Source: Candidatus Aminicenantota bacterium (GTDB lineage Bacteria > Acidobacteriota > UBA6911 > RPQK01 > JAJDTT01). From it: DNA of 6,338 nt. Location of the stretch: the NCBI GenBank assembly GCA_026706325.1, contig JAPOYZ010000606.1:1-6338 (forward strand), written 5' to 3'. The notes under the pieces were generated by a model, which was given only the letters and a program-made list of their open reading frames with translations, was not told the DNA's origin and made no database searches. Of the stretch, positions 1-5,699 are shown piece by piece. Both the position numbers and the translations under genes were made by a program. Position 1 is the stretch's first letter; the number at the start of each line of letters is the position of its first letter.

Positions 1-337
1 AGGGGACCAGCTTGTTCACGATCTCGGCCCACCGGATCTCCTGCTCGGTGGCGCCTCCCACGTGGGTGCCCCGCCCCATCTGCTCCCTGACCGCCTCCAC
101 GATGGCGGAGTAGGAGTGTCCCAGAACAATCGCCCCGTGCCCCACGACGTAGTCGATGTACCGGTTCCCGTCCACGTCCCATTTGTAGGCCCCCTCGGAA
201 TGAGTCATGTAGAGGGGAAAGGGAGTGATCCAACGCGAGTCGTGGGTAGCGCCGTCGGGAAAGGCGCGGCGTCCTCCGCTGGCCAGGCGGAATGACCCGG
301 GATGATCGTCGTAGTATCGCTCGTCCACGGACTTCAT
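1..337 (-). CDS. Class III aminotransferase, glutamate-1-semialdehyde aminomutase-like (N-terminal part only)
   Basis: The first 112 codons of a PLP-dependent class III aminotransferase; the rest lies beyond the left window edge. The visible part has the family's N-terminal arm and first small domain: PFPLYMTHSEGAY at residues 39-51, WDVDGNRYIDYVVGHGAIVLGH at about 53-74 (the fold-type I segment before the cofactor domain), and GTHVGGATEQE at 90-100. The catalytic lysine and PLP pocket are not in the window, so the substrate cannot be settled. The HDSRW and GHGA motifs resemble the glutamate-1-semialdehyde aminomutase-like subgroup often annotated 'aspartate aminotransferase family protein'. 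A true heme-pathway HemL is one possibility, but the neighbour is an amino-acid lyase rather than a heme gene, so a catabolic aminotransferase seems more likely (inference). The ATG at 335-337 is supported by an AGGAG ribosome site at 345-349, 7 nt upstream. It follows the PLP lyase gene on the same strand after a 108-nt gap, so co-transcription is plausible. Confidence 0.92.
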   Translation of the reverse strand, partial: MKSVDERYYDDHPGSFRLASGGRRAFPDGATHDSRWITPFPLYMTHSEGAYKWDVDGNRYIDYVVGHGAIVLGHSYSAIVEAVREQMGRGTHVGGATEQEIRWAEIVNKLVP

Positions 338-445
338 AAATGTGCTCCTGTTTTACTGATGCAGGCCAAGTCTACTGACAGGCCGCGGCAAAAGTCACCA
401 CCGGCGGCGGGAGGCTTCACCCGGCTGAAGTGCGATCTTCACCGG

Positions 446-1627
446 TCACGAGATTCCTTCGAGTCCTTGCTCGAAATCCTCCACCAGATCTCCAGGGTCC
501 TCGATGCCCACGGAGACCCGGACCAGAGAGTCGGAGATTCCCATCCGAATCCGCTCCGAAGGCGGTACTCCGGCATGTGAGGTTGTGGCCGGACGGGTGA
601 TCAGGGTCTCCACTCCTCCCAGGCTGGGAGCCGATCTGGGAATTCGAAGACGATTCAGCAACGACTCGGCCGCTGCGATCCCTCCCCGCGCCTCGAAGCT
701 CAGCATCCCGCCGAAACCGGAGAAGAGTTGCCGGGCCCGCCCATGCTGGGGATGGGTCTCCAGACCGGGGTAATTGACCCCTTCGATCGCCGGGTGCGCC
801 TCCAGAAAACGGGCCAAAGCCAAGGCGTTCCCGTTCTGCCGGCCCACCCGCAGGACCAGGGTCTTGAGCCCCCGATGCAGCAGGTAGCAGGCATGAGGGT
901 CCAGGACCCCTCCCAGGTGATTCAACCTGTGGGTCACCCGGCGCACCAACTCCCGGGGCCCGATGACGGCCCCCGCCGCCAGGTCCGAATGGCCGTTGAG
1001 GTACTTGGTGCCGCTGTGGACGACCAGGTCGAAACCCGATTCCACGGGCCGGTAGTTGACGGGCGTGGCGAAAGTGCTGTCGATGATGGAGACCAGACCA
1101 TGCTTCCGGGCGAATCGAACCAACCGCTCCAGGTCCGGAACCTGCATCAGGGGATTGGTGATGGCCTCCACGTAGATGGCGCGCGTGGACGGTTTCAGGA
1201 GAGCGGACCAGGTCTCGGGGCGGTTGCCGTCCATGAGGTCGTGACCGATCCCGAATTCCGCCAGGTCGCGGGTAACGAAGGTGTGGGTCCCACCGTAGAG
1301 CCCTTCCAGCGCCAACAGGTGGTCTCCATGGGAGAGCAGCGCCAACAGCGTGGTGGTGATGGCGGCCATTCCGCTGGAGGCGACGACCGCCGCCTCGCCC
1401 CCCTCCAGCGAAGCCAGCTTGGCGTGGAGGGCCTGGTGATTGGGGGTGTTGTTGAGGCGGACATAGCGAACCGCCTCGTAGCTCTCCTCGCCCGCGGTCT
1501 CGAAGGTGGCCGACTGGAAAACGGGGATGCTCACCGCGCCCTCGATTCGAGGTTCGGGCTCGCCGGCGTGGACGGCGCGTGTGGCCAACCCTCGGTTCAG
1601 CTCAGAATGGTCGTGGGCATCTGACAT
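446..1627 (-). CDS. Cys/Met-metabolism PLP enzyme (cystathionine gamma-synthase/gamma-lyase-like)
   Basis: A 393-residue, full-length member of the trans-sulfuration family (fold-type I, PLP). These enzymes catalyse gamma- or beta-elimination or replacement on cystathionine, homoserine esters, methionine or cysteine in the cytoplasm. Visible hallmarks: Tyr55 and Arg57 in RYVRLN (cofactor phosphate contact from the partner subunit), SSGMAA at 84-89 (phosphate cup), Tyr111 in LYGGTH (stacks on the PLP ring), Asp183 in IIDSTFATP (pyridine nitrogen), Lys208 in HSGTKYLNGHSD (Schiff base), SLGGVETL at 335-342 and Arg370 in RVSVGIED (substrate carboxylate). YGG lacks the cysteine that classical methionine gamma-lyases have at this place, so synthase or cystathionine-lyase chemistry is favoured; the exact reaction is open. 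The usual NPT after Tyr-x-Arg reads NTPN. An upstream ATG at 1682-1684 is in frame, but the chosen start has a strong AGGAGGT site and gives the usual family length. The class III aminotransferase follows downstream. Confidence 0.92.
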   Translation of the reverse strand: MSDAHDHSELNRGLATRAVHAGEPEPRIEGAVSIPVFQSATFETAGEESYEAVRYVRLNNTPNHQALHAKLASLEGGEAAVVASSGMAAITTTLLALLSHGDHLLALEGLYGGTHTFVTRDLAEFGIGHDLMDGNRPETWSALLKPSTRAIYVEAITNPLMQVPDLERLVRFARKHGLVSIIDSTFATPVNYRPVESGFDLVVHSGTKYLNGHSDLAAGAVIGPRELVRRVTHRLNHLGGVLDPHACYLLHRGLKTLVLRVGRQNGNALALARFLEAHPAIEGVNYPGLETHPQHGRARQLFSGFGGMLSFEARGGIAAAESLLNRLRIPRSAPSLGGVETLITRPATTSHAGVPPSERIRMGISDSLVRVSVGIEDPGDLVEDFEQGLEGIS

Positions 1628-1630
1628 TCC

Positions 1631-1637
1631 ACCTCCT
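1631..1637 (-). promoter_or_regulatory. Ribosome binding site that fixes the start of the PLP lyase
   Basis: On the minus strand the sequence reads AGGAGGT followed by GGA and then ATG (1625-1627). This near-perfect anti-16S match, with slightly short spacing, favours the 393-residue product over a 412-residue one beginning at 1684. The extra 19 residues of the longer form are Ser/Arg/Gly-rich and do not look like family sequence. Confidence 0.75.
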
Positions 1638-1642
1638 GCGCG

Positions 1643-1666
1643 CGGCTCCGATTCGGCAAGGAGCCG
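1643..1666 (-). promoter_or_regulatory. Hairpin just upstream of the PLP lyase ribosome site
   Basis: CGGCTCC (1643-1649) and GGAGCCG (1660-1666) form a perfect 7-bp stem with a 10-nt loop in the minus-strand transcript, ending 5 nt before the AGGAGGT site. It is placed where a leader hairpin could affect ribosome access. A competing CCGG pairing (1664-1667 with 1677-1680) would disrupt it. I recognise no SAM or SAH riboswitch consensus, and a regulatory role is inference. Confidence 0.3.
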
Positions 1667-1761
1667 GCTGCTTGGACCGGACACGTCGCGTTCTAATGAC
1701 GCTCGTTCCCCCGGTGTCTTGGCACCTCACGACTTCCATGCCGACCGTCCATCGGCCGCCC

Positions 1762-1787
1762 GCCCGTCTCACCTGGACCGGACGGGC
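1762..1787 (-). repeat. Inverted repeat in the presumed 5' leader of the PLP lyase
   Basis: GCCCGTC (1762-1768) and GACGGGC (1781-1787) pair as a 7-bp stem around a 12-nt loop. No T-run follows on either strand, so it is not an intrinsic terminator. The loop and right arm carry TGGACCGGAC, a 10-mer that also occurs at 1673-1682, 101 bp away in the same leader. Either could be a protein site or simple GC-rich coincidence. Confidence 0.3.
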
Positions 1788-1818
1788 ACAACTCTACCGG
1801 AGCCAACCGGAGTGGGTT

Positions 1819-1824
1819 ATCATA
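1819..1824 (-). promoter_or_regulatory. Possible -10 element for the PLP lyase transcript
   Basis: The minus strand reads TATGAT, one mismatch from the sigma-70 -10 consensus, at the AT-rich edge of an otherwise GC-rich gap. No good -35 hexamer lies 16-18 nt upstream (only TTCCTC-like). It would give a leader of almost 190 nt holding both hairpins above. Weak support. Confidence 0.2.
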
Positions 1825-1882
1825 CGCGAGACCGGCGTGGGCGAGGAACCAGACACTTTGGCACCGGAGGCAGGATGCGACA

Positions 1883-2161
1883 ATGATTCTGGAAAAATAT
1901 CGCTTGACCAAGAACGGTTTCATATATGGCTTATTGTCCGGCATGACTTCGACCGGGTTGCTGTATCCTTCGAAATTCAAGCCTGAGCGATACACACGCT
2001 CCTACAATTGCGACCTGTTTACGATCGGCGCAGATATGTGGAGAGCTTTTGAAATAGAGCGAAATGAAAAAGAGACCCAAACCCCGGAAGTCCGACACTC
2101 CCGCGAAGACCGAACCGAGTTCGAAGAGCTTGCCCCAGCGGATTCCTCCGGAAATCCTTGA
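1883..2161 (+). CDS. Small hypothetical ORF in the AT-rich island (doubtful)
   Basis: A 92-codon frame starting with ATG, 7 nt after an AGGA ribosome-like site (1872-1875). I do not recognise the product. Residues 1-60 look protein-like: a basic start (EKYRLTK), a short hydrophobic stretch (about 12-28, FIYGLLSGMTSTGLLY) and a Tyr/Asp/Trp-containing part (NCDLFTIGADMWRAFE at about 43-58). After about residue 63 it becomes an unstructured Glu/Arg/Ser-rich tail, while another frame starts to look more natural. The hydrophobic stretch is too weak to call a membrane segment. Its third-position GC is lower than in neighbouring genes. It could be a real small gene, the front part of a frameshifted gene (see 2064-2207), or chance. 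Confidence 0.27.
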   Translation: MILEKYRLTKNGFIYGLLSGMTSTGLLYPSKFKPERYTRSYNCDLFTIGADMWRAFEIERNEKETQTPEVRHSREDRTEFEELAPADSSGNP

Positions 2162-2207
2162 AAAACTTCCGGAAGAGACCCGGATTGCCTTTTCGGACAA
2201 GGAGTAA
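2064..2207 (+). CDS. 47-codon basic ORF, possibly the tail of a frameshifted small gene
   Basis: ATG at 2064 to TAA at 2205-2207 gives a 47-residue product with a strongly basic start (MKKRPKPRK), a Pro/Ser linker and a C-terminal amphipathic-looking segment (IPPEILEKLPEETR). I do not recognise the family. No good ribosome site precedes the ATG. An in-frame TAG at 2055 closes the frame upstream. It overlaps the 1883-2161 frame by 98 nt. Removing one base of the A5 run at 2067-2071 would join the two into one frame of about 106-107 residues. It ends 44 nt before the sialidase-like start. It may be a short real gene, a pseudogene half, or untranslated leader. Confidence 0.3.
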   Translation: MKKRPKPRKSDTPAKTEPSSKSLPQRIPPEILEKLPEETRIAFSDKE

Positions 2208-2251
2208 CTGTCCACGAGGACTCGCTTGGGCGAGAATCGCGTCCGTCTTCG

Positions 2252-3418
2252 ATGATACCCATGAAATTGAATCGGCGAGAGATGATCCGAACCGCCGCCG
2301 CCGTCACTTCCATCGCCACGTTCTCCAGCGGCCGCAGAATCCGGGCCGGCGCCGTCTACGAGACTTCGGTGGTCAGTCTCCGTCCCCACCTCTATCACGG
2401 GTGGCCCACCGTCGCCCGGCGCTCCGGCGGCGAGTTGCTCGTGGTCTGCTCCGGGGGACGGGAAGGCCATGTCTGCCCCTTCGGGTGGGTGGAATTGATG
2501 CGCTCCCACGACGAAGGCCGGACCTGGACCTGGCCCCGGATCCTGATGGACGGCCCCCTCGACGATCGGGACGCCGGAGTCCTGGAAACCCAAAAGGGCA
2601 GCCTGCTGGTCACCACCTTCACCTCGGTGGCGTACCAGAAGCTGCTGGCCGGGGCCCAGGACAAGAGTCCGGGAAGTGACGGAGCCTGGCCGCAAGAAAA
2701 GCTGGCTCGCTGGCAAGCCGCCCACGCCCGAATCCCGGTTCACCGGCGCGAGGCGCTGCTGGGAGGATGGATGCTCCGCTCGACCGACGGCGGCGACACC
2801 TGGTCGGCCCCTTACCGGGTCCCGGTCAACAGCCCCCACGGACCCATTCCGCTCTCCGACGGACGATTGCTCTACCCGGGAAAGCAGTTCGGCCACGGCG
2901 AGGGCCGGATCGGGGCGTGCGAATCCACCGACGACGGCATGAGCTGGCGCTGGGCCGGAGGGATTCCCGTCCGTCCGGGCGACAGCCAGCACAACTATCA
3001 CGAGCTGCATGGCGTCGAGGCCGCCGACGGCACCCTTATCATCCAGATCCGGAACCACAACGAAGCCAACGAACGGGAGACCCTCCAATCCGAATCGAGC
3101 GACGGCGGCAGGACCTGGTCGATGCCCCATCCCATCGGCGTCTGGGGGCTCCCCTCCCACCTGCTCCGCCTCCGGGACGGCCGGCTGGTCATGACCTACG
3201 GGTACCGGCGCCGGCCCTACGGCAACCAGGCCCGGCTTAGCACCGACCACGGCCGGTCCTGGTCCGAACCGGTCACGCTCTCGGCGGACGGCCACTCGGG
3301 AGACCTGGGCTACCCGTCCACGGTCGAACTGAACGACGGAACCCTGTTGAGCATCTGGTACGAGAAGCTGGCCGGTTCGCCCCGGGCGGTGCTTCGCCAG
3401 GCCCGCTGGTCGCTGTAG
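2252..3418 (+). CDS. Secreted sialidase-superfamily protein (five Asp-box beta-propeller), Tat-type signal
   Basis: 388 residues. The N-terminus has a twin-arginine-like signal (LNRREMIRTAAAVTS, residues 6-20) with likely cleavage near Ala34, so export of a folded protein across the membrane is expected. The mature part carries five Asp boxes (S-x-D-x-G-x-T/S-W) at 85-92, 177-184, 225-232, 282-289 and 330-337, the signature of a six-bladed sialidase propeller. Glu251 in the YHELHGVEAADGT segment, Arg267 in IQIRN, Arg328 and Tyr354 in LGYPSTVEL plus WYE at 369-371 match positions used by sialidases. The usual N-terminal Arg-Ile-Pro reads GWP (50-52), so the first carboxylate-binding arginine seems missing and the substrate may differ from sialic acid. 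ATG 2252 and ATG 2261 are both possible; neither has a ribosome site. The gene converges on the sodium symporter, a plausible importer of a released sugar (inference). Confidence 0.84.
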   Translation: MIPMKLNRREMIRTAAAVTSIATFSSGRRIRAGAVYETSVVSLRPHLYHGWPTVARRSGGELLVVCSGGREGHVCPFGWVELMRSHDEGRTWTWPRILMDGPLDDRDAGVLETQKGSLLVTTFTSVAYQKLLAGAQDKSPGSDGAWPQEKLARWQAAHARIPVHRREALLGGWMLRSTDGGDTWSAPYRVPVNSPHGPIPLSDGRLLYPGKQFGHGEGRIGACESTDDGMSWRWAGGIPVRPGDSQHNYHELHGVEAADGTLIIQIRNHNEANERETLQSESSDGGRTWSMPHPIGVWGLPSHLLRLRDGRLVMTYGYRRRPYGNQARLSTDHGRSWSEPVTLSADGHSGDLGYPSTVELNDGTLLSIWYEKLAGSPRAVLRQARWSL

Positions 3419-3425
3419 CTGCTAC
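3415..3425. repeat. Palindrome holding both convergent stop codons
   Basis: GTAGC-T-GCTAC is a perfect 5-1-5 palindrome. It contains the TAG stop of the sialidase-like gene (3416-3418) and, on the other strand, the TAG stop of the symporter (3424-3422). Only 3 nt separate the genes, leaving no room for an ordinary terminator, so each transcript probably runs into the opposite gene. Confidence 0.6.
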
Positions 3426-4939
3426 CGCGCCACCCTCCTCCGGCTCCGCCGGTGCTGCCAGTAGCTGATGAGCGTCCCCGCGGAGAGGTCCACGGCCAGG
3501 GCGGAGGGCGCCACCCACATGAAGCTGACCGGGTCCTTTCCCGTGACCGGATCCATGCCGAAGAGGGGCCCGGAGAAGGCGGTCAACGCGCCGGCCACGA
3601 TCCCCAGGCCGGTGCCCACAGCCACTCCCAGAGGCTTGGCAAAGGGAACGAAGAAAGCGAAGAAGAAGAGCCCGAAGACGGGCGCCGTCAGGAGCGAGGA
3701 GGTCTTGTTGCTCACCGCCCAGATGTTCCCGGGCACATGCTGCAGGAAGGAACCGCCCACCACGACGCCCCCCCCGATGGCGAAAGCCAGGATCTTGGCG
3801 ATGCGGGTTCGCTTTCGCTCGCTGGCCGGAAGCCTGCCGAAGCGGGCCAGGAAATCCCGGGTGACGACCGCCGTTATGGAGTTGACCCCCGAATCGATGC
3901 TGGACATGGCCGCGGCGAACATGGCGGAGACCACCAGTCCCGAAACGCCGGGCGGCAGCATGTAGGCGATGTAGTAGGGGAAGACGTCGTCCCCGTCCCG
4001 GACCAGCTCAATCCCTCCGGGCAGCTTCCCGGGGAATTCCTGAAAGTATCCCAAGAGGGCGAATCCCACCGTCCAGAGGGAGACAATGATGACGACGCTC
4101 ACGATCAGGTGGGTCAAGTAGGCCCGGCGGGCCGCGCGGACGTCCCGTGTCGCCATGAAGCGCTGGACCATGGTCTGGTCGCCTCCGGCGACGCAGATGG
4201 TGAGGACGAAGACGTAAAAAATGGATCCCAGGATGCTGATCCGGACTCCGGGATCGAAGCTGAAGTGGGGTTGAACGTCCCAGTGCGGCTGCCAGCCGGT
4301 GGGAATCCAGCTCAGTCCCCCCAGTTCCCAGGTCACCAGGCCGATGGCCAGGCAGGCGCCGCCGAACATGAGAAGGGCCTGGACGGTGTCGGTGATCACC
4401 ACCGCCCGAAGACCTCCCAGCGACGTGTAGAGGACCGCCACCAGTCCGGTGAGGAGGGTGACCAGCGGGATCCAGGCCTCGTCCACCCCCAACATGACGG
4501 TCACGGCCTTGGCGGACAGGAAGACCAGCAGCGACATCCAGGTGAGTCGGAGCAGGACGAAGAGGACCGCCCCCAACAGCCGGACCCGCACCCCTAATCG
4601 TTCTTCCAGGAGTTCGTAGGCGCTGGTCACCCGGCTCCTCATGTAGACGGGGATGATGGCGTACACGACGATCAGGAAGGCGAAGGGATAGGCCAGGAAG
4701 TTGAGCAGCCCTCCCGGCCCTTTGGAGATGGCCTCCCCGGGGACGGCCAGATAGGAAATGGTGCTCAGGAGCGTGGCGAACATGGAGAACCCGATGAGCA
4801 TCGGGTTCATCCGGCCGCTGCCGGTAAAGTACTCCCGGGTCGTCTTCTGCCGGCGGCCGCAGGTGTAGCCCAGGACGACGGTTCCCAGGGCGTAGAGGAG
4901 GAGGATGGCCCAGTCGACCGCCGTCAGTCCGCCCGGCAA
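3422..4939 (-). CDS. Sodium:solute symporter (SSS/SLC5 family)
   Basis: A 505-residue inner-membrane protein of usual family length with about 13 predicted membrane spans (roughly 8-25, 45-65, 80-100, 121-141, 156-173, 179-203, 233-252, 274-297, 330-348, 381-398, 415-433, 436-456, 471-495). It would import a solute with Na+. Family motifs are YTSLGGLRAVVITDTVQ at 171-187, GGDQTMVQRFMATRD at 252-266, and AAAMSSIDSGVNS at 342-354, where Ser346 and Ser347 match the Na2 sodium site of the family. The substrate cannot be read from sequence; sugars, sugar acids, proline and pantothenate are all carried by relatives. The start is TTG at 4937-4939 with a modest AGGG site 7 nt upstream; the next Met (residue 44) would delete the first span. 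It follows the peroxidase gene after 53 nt on the same strand and converges on the secreted sialidase-like gene, which suggests a scavenging role. Confidence 0.94.
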   Translation of the reverse strand: MPGGLTAVDWAILLLYALGTVVLGYTCGRRQKTTREYFTGSGRMNPMLIGFSMFATLLSTISYLAVPGEAISKGPGGLLNFLAYPFAFLIVVYAIIPVYMRSRVTSAYELLEERLGVRVRLLGAVLFVLLRLTWMSLLVFLSAKAVTVMLGVDEAWIPLVTLLTGLVAVLYTSLGGLRAVVITDTVQALLMFGGACLAIGLVTWELGGLSWIPTGWQPHWDVQPHFSFDPGVRISILGSIFYVFVLTICVAGGDQTMVQRFMATRDVRAARRAYLTHLIVSVVIIVSLWTVGFALLGYFQEFPGKLPGGIELVRDGDDVFPYYIAYMLPPGVSGLVVSAMFAAAMSSIDSGVNSITAVVTRDFLARFGRLPASERKRTRIAKILAFAIGGGVVVGGSFLQHVPGNIWAVSNKTSSLLTAPVFGLFFFAFFVPFAKPLGVAVGTGLGIVAGALTAFSGPLFGMDPVTGKDPVSFMWVAPSALAVDLSAGTLISYWQHRRSRRRVAR

Positions 4940-4992
4940 GCGTCTACCCTATCCCGCCGCACCTCGCGAGGAGCCTCCCGCGGCGCTGGACT

Positions 4993-5580
4993 CTACTGCT
5001 CGGAGAGCTTGCTTTCGATCAGGCTGACGACCGCGGGGTCGTCGGGGCGAGTCCTGGGCTGGAACCGGGCCACGACGTTTCCGGACCGGTCCAGAACGAA
5101 CTTCTCGAAGTTCCAACTGATCTCGCCGGTCCCCTTGGGCGAGGTCGGGACCGACTTGAGGTACTTGTAGAGACCGGCCGCGCCGTCGCCGTTGACCTCG
5201 ATCTTGGAGAACATGTCGAACTCGACGCCGTAGTTGGCGGTGCAGAATTTGCGGATCTCCGCGTCGGTTCCCGGTTCCTGGCCCTTGAACTGGTTGCAGG
5301 GGAATCCCAGGATCGCCAGGCCCTGTCCCGAGTACTTCTCGTGCAGGTCCTGAAGCTGCTCGTATTGCGGCGTCAGTCCGCACTTGCTGGCCACGTTCAC
5401 GATCATCACGACCTTGCCCTTGTACGCGGTCAGATCCACGTCCTTGCCGTCCAGGGATTTCAGGGTGAAGTCGAGAGCGGGAGCGGATTTTTCGCCCGCC
5501 TCGACGCTGACGGTTCCCGCCAGCAGGACAGCCACAACCAGACAAACAGCAAATGACGACAGATCAGAGAAACTGGACAT
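4993..5580 (-). CDS. Exported glutathione peroxidase-family thiol peroxidase
   Basis: 195 residues. Residues 1-28 form a Sec signal peptide (hydrophobic AVCLVVAVLLAGTV, cleavage after Val-Glu-Ala28; no lipobox), so it should act in the periplasm or outside. The mature part is a thioredoxin-fold peroxidase reducing H2O2 or organic hydroperoxides. The catalytic tetrad is visible: Cys67 in NVASKCGLTPQY, Gln101 in GQEPG, Trp156 and Asn157 in SWNFEKF. Cys67 is cysteine rather than selenocysteine. FPCNQF holds Cys95, and Cys113 in IRKFCTANYG sits where thioredoxin-dependent plant and bacterial enzymes have their resolving cysteine. The protein is therefore probably a two-cysteine, thioredoxin-type peroxidase, not truly glutathione-dependent. 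The start is supported by a strong GAGGAGGA ribosome site (core 5587-5593), 6 nt before ATG. The symporter follows on the same strand; a functional link is not obvious. The higBA pair lies 119 nt upstream in the same direction. Confidence 0.94.
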   Translation of the reverse strand: MSSFSDLSSFAVCLVVAVLLAGTVSVEAGEKSAPALDFTLKSLDGKDVDLTAYKGKVVMIVNVASKCGLTPQYEQLQDLHEKYSGQGLAILGFPCNQFKGQEPGTDAEIRKFCTANYGVEFDMFSKIEVNGDGAAGLYKYLKSVPTSPKGTGEISWNFEKFVLDRSGNVVARFQPRTRPDDPAVVSLIESKLSEQ

Positions 5581-5626
5581 GAGAAATCCTCCTCACAACA
5601 ACCCGGCGTTCACCGGAAACACAAAT

Positions 5627-5637
5627 CTGAGCCTCAG
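5627..5637. promoter_or_regulatory. Palindrome upstream of the peroxidase gene (candidate operator)
   Basis: CTGAG-C-CTCAG is a perfect 5-1-5 palindrome, with further AA/TT symmetry beyond one mismatch on each side (5624-5640). It lies about 47 nt before the peroxidase start, in the only non-coding gap between higA and the peroxidase. The one-base centre excludes an RNA hairpin with that stem, so a DNA-binding protein site is the more natural reading. An adjacent TAAACT on the minus strand could be a -10. No regulator can be named. Confidence 0.25.
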
Positions 5638-5699
5638 TTTACGCTGTCCCGGCGCGAGAAATCCACAGCGATTTCCGAGGGCAGGCAAACCATGCGTAT

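Larger units (their letters stand above)
1628..2251. other. Gap between divergent genes with no confident gene
   Basis: This 624-nt gap separates the minus-strand PLP lyase from the plus-strand sialidase-like gene, so it should hold promoters for both directions. From 1628 to about 1880 it is GC-rich, with two 7-bp hairpins and a repeated 10-mer. From 1881 to 2080 it falls to about 44-45% GC (89 of 200 bases counted by hand), far below the neighbours. Two small overlapping plus-strand frames lie in its right half. I see no tRNA, no transposon ends and no target-site duplication. Confidence 0.7.

Noticed and set aside
415..430. CTTCA...TGAAG hairpin just after the PLP lyase stop
   Set aside because: The 5-bp stem with no T-run is too weak for an intrinsic terminator, and the next gene probably shares the transcript.
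728..1624. A 298-residue plus-strand frame opposite the PLP lyase
   Set aside because: It is an antisense shadow; all catalytic motifs are on the minus strand.
1904..1928. TTGACC and TATATG as a plus-strand promoter for the small frames
   Set aside because: The spacing is only 13 nt, far from the usual 16-18, and part of it lies inside the candidate small frame.
2221..2234. CTCGC-TTGG-GCGAG hairpin before the sialidase-like start
   Set aside because: A 5-bp stem with no T-run and no known motif; its frequency in GC-rich DNA makes it uninformative.
1931..3295. A 454-residue open frame on the minus strand opposite the sialidase-like gene
   Set aside because: Its Pro/Gly/Ala/Val-rich low-complexity composition is typical of an antisense shadow of GC-rich coding DNA. 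The plus strand holds a clear five-Asp-box protein.
3440..3452. CCGGC-TCC-GCCGG hairpin as a terminator for the sialidase-like gene
   Set aside because: No T-run follows on either strand and it lies inside the symporter coding region, where such GC-rich hairpins arise by chance.
3452..4597. A 381-residue plus-strand frame opposite the symporter
   Set aside because: The Asp/Gly/His/Gln-rich sequence has no domain and lies entirely antisense to a convincing membrane transporter.
4949..5545. A 198-residue minus-strand frame overlapping the peroxidase in another phase
   Set aside because: The Arg/Gly-rich product has no motifs. The peroxidase frame has signal peptide, tetrad and ribosome site.
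5658..5675. GAAATC...GATTTC inverted repeat as a terminator after higBA
   Set aside because: The stem is only 6 bp and there is no T-run on the minus strand after it.
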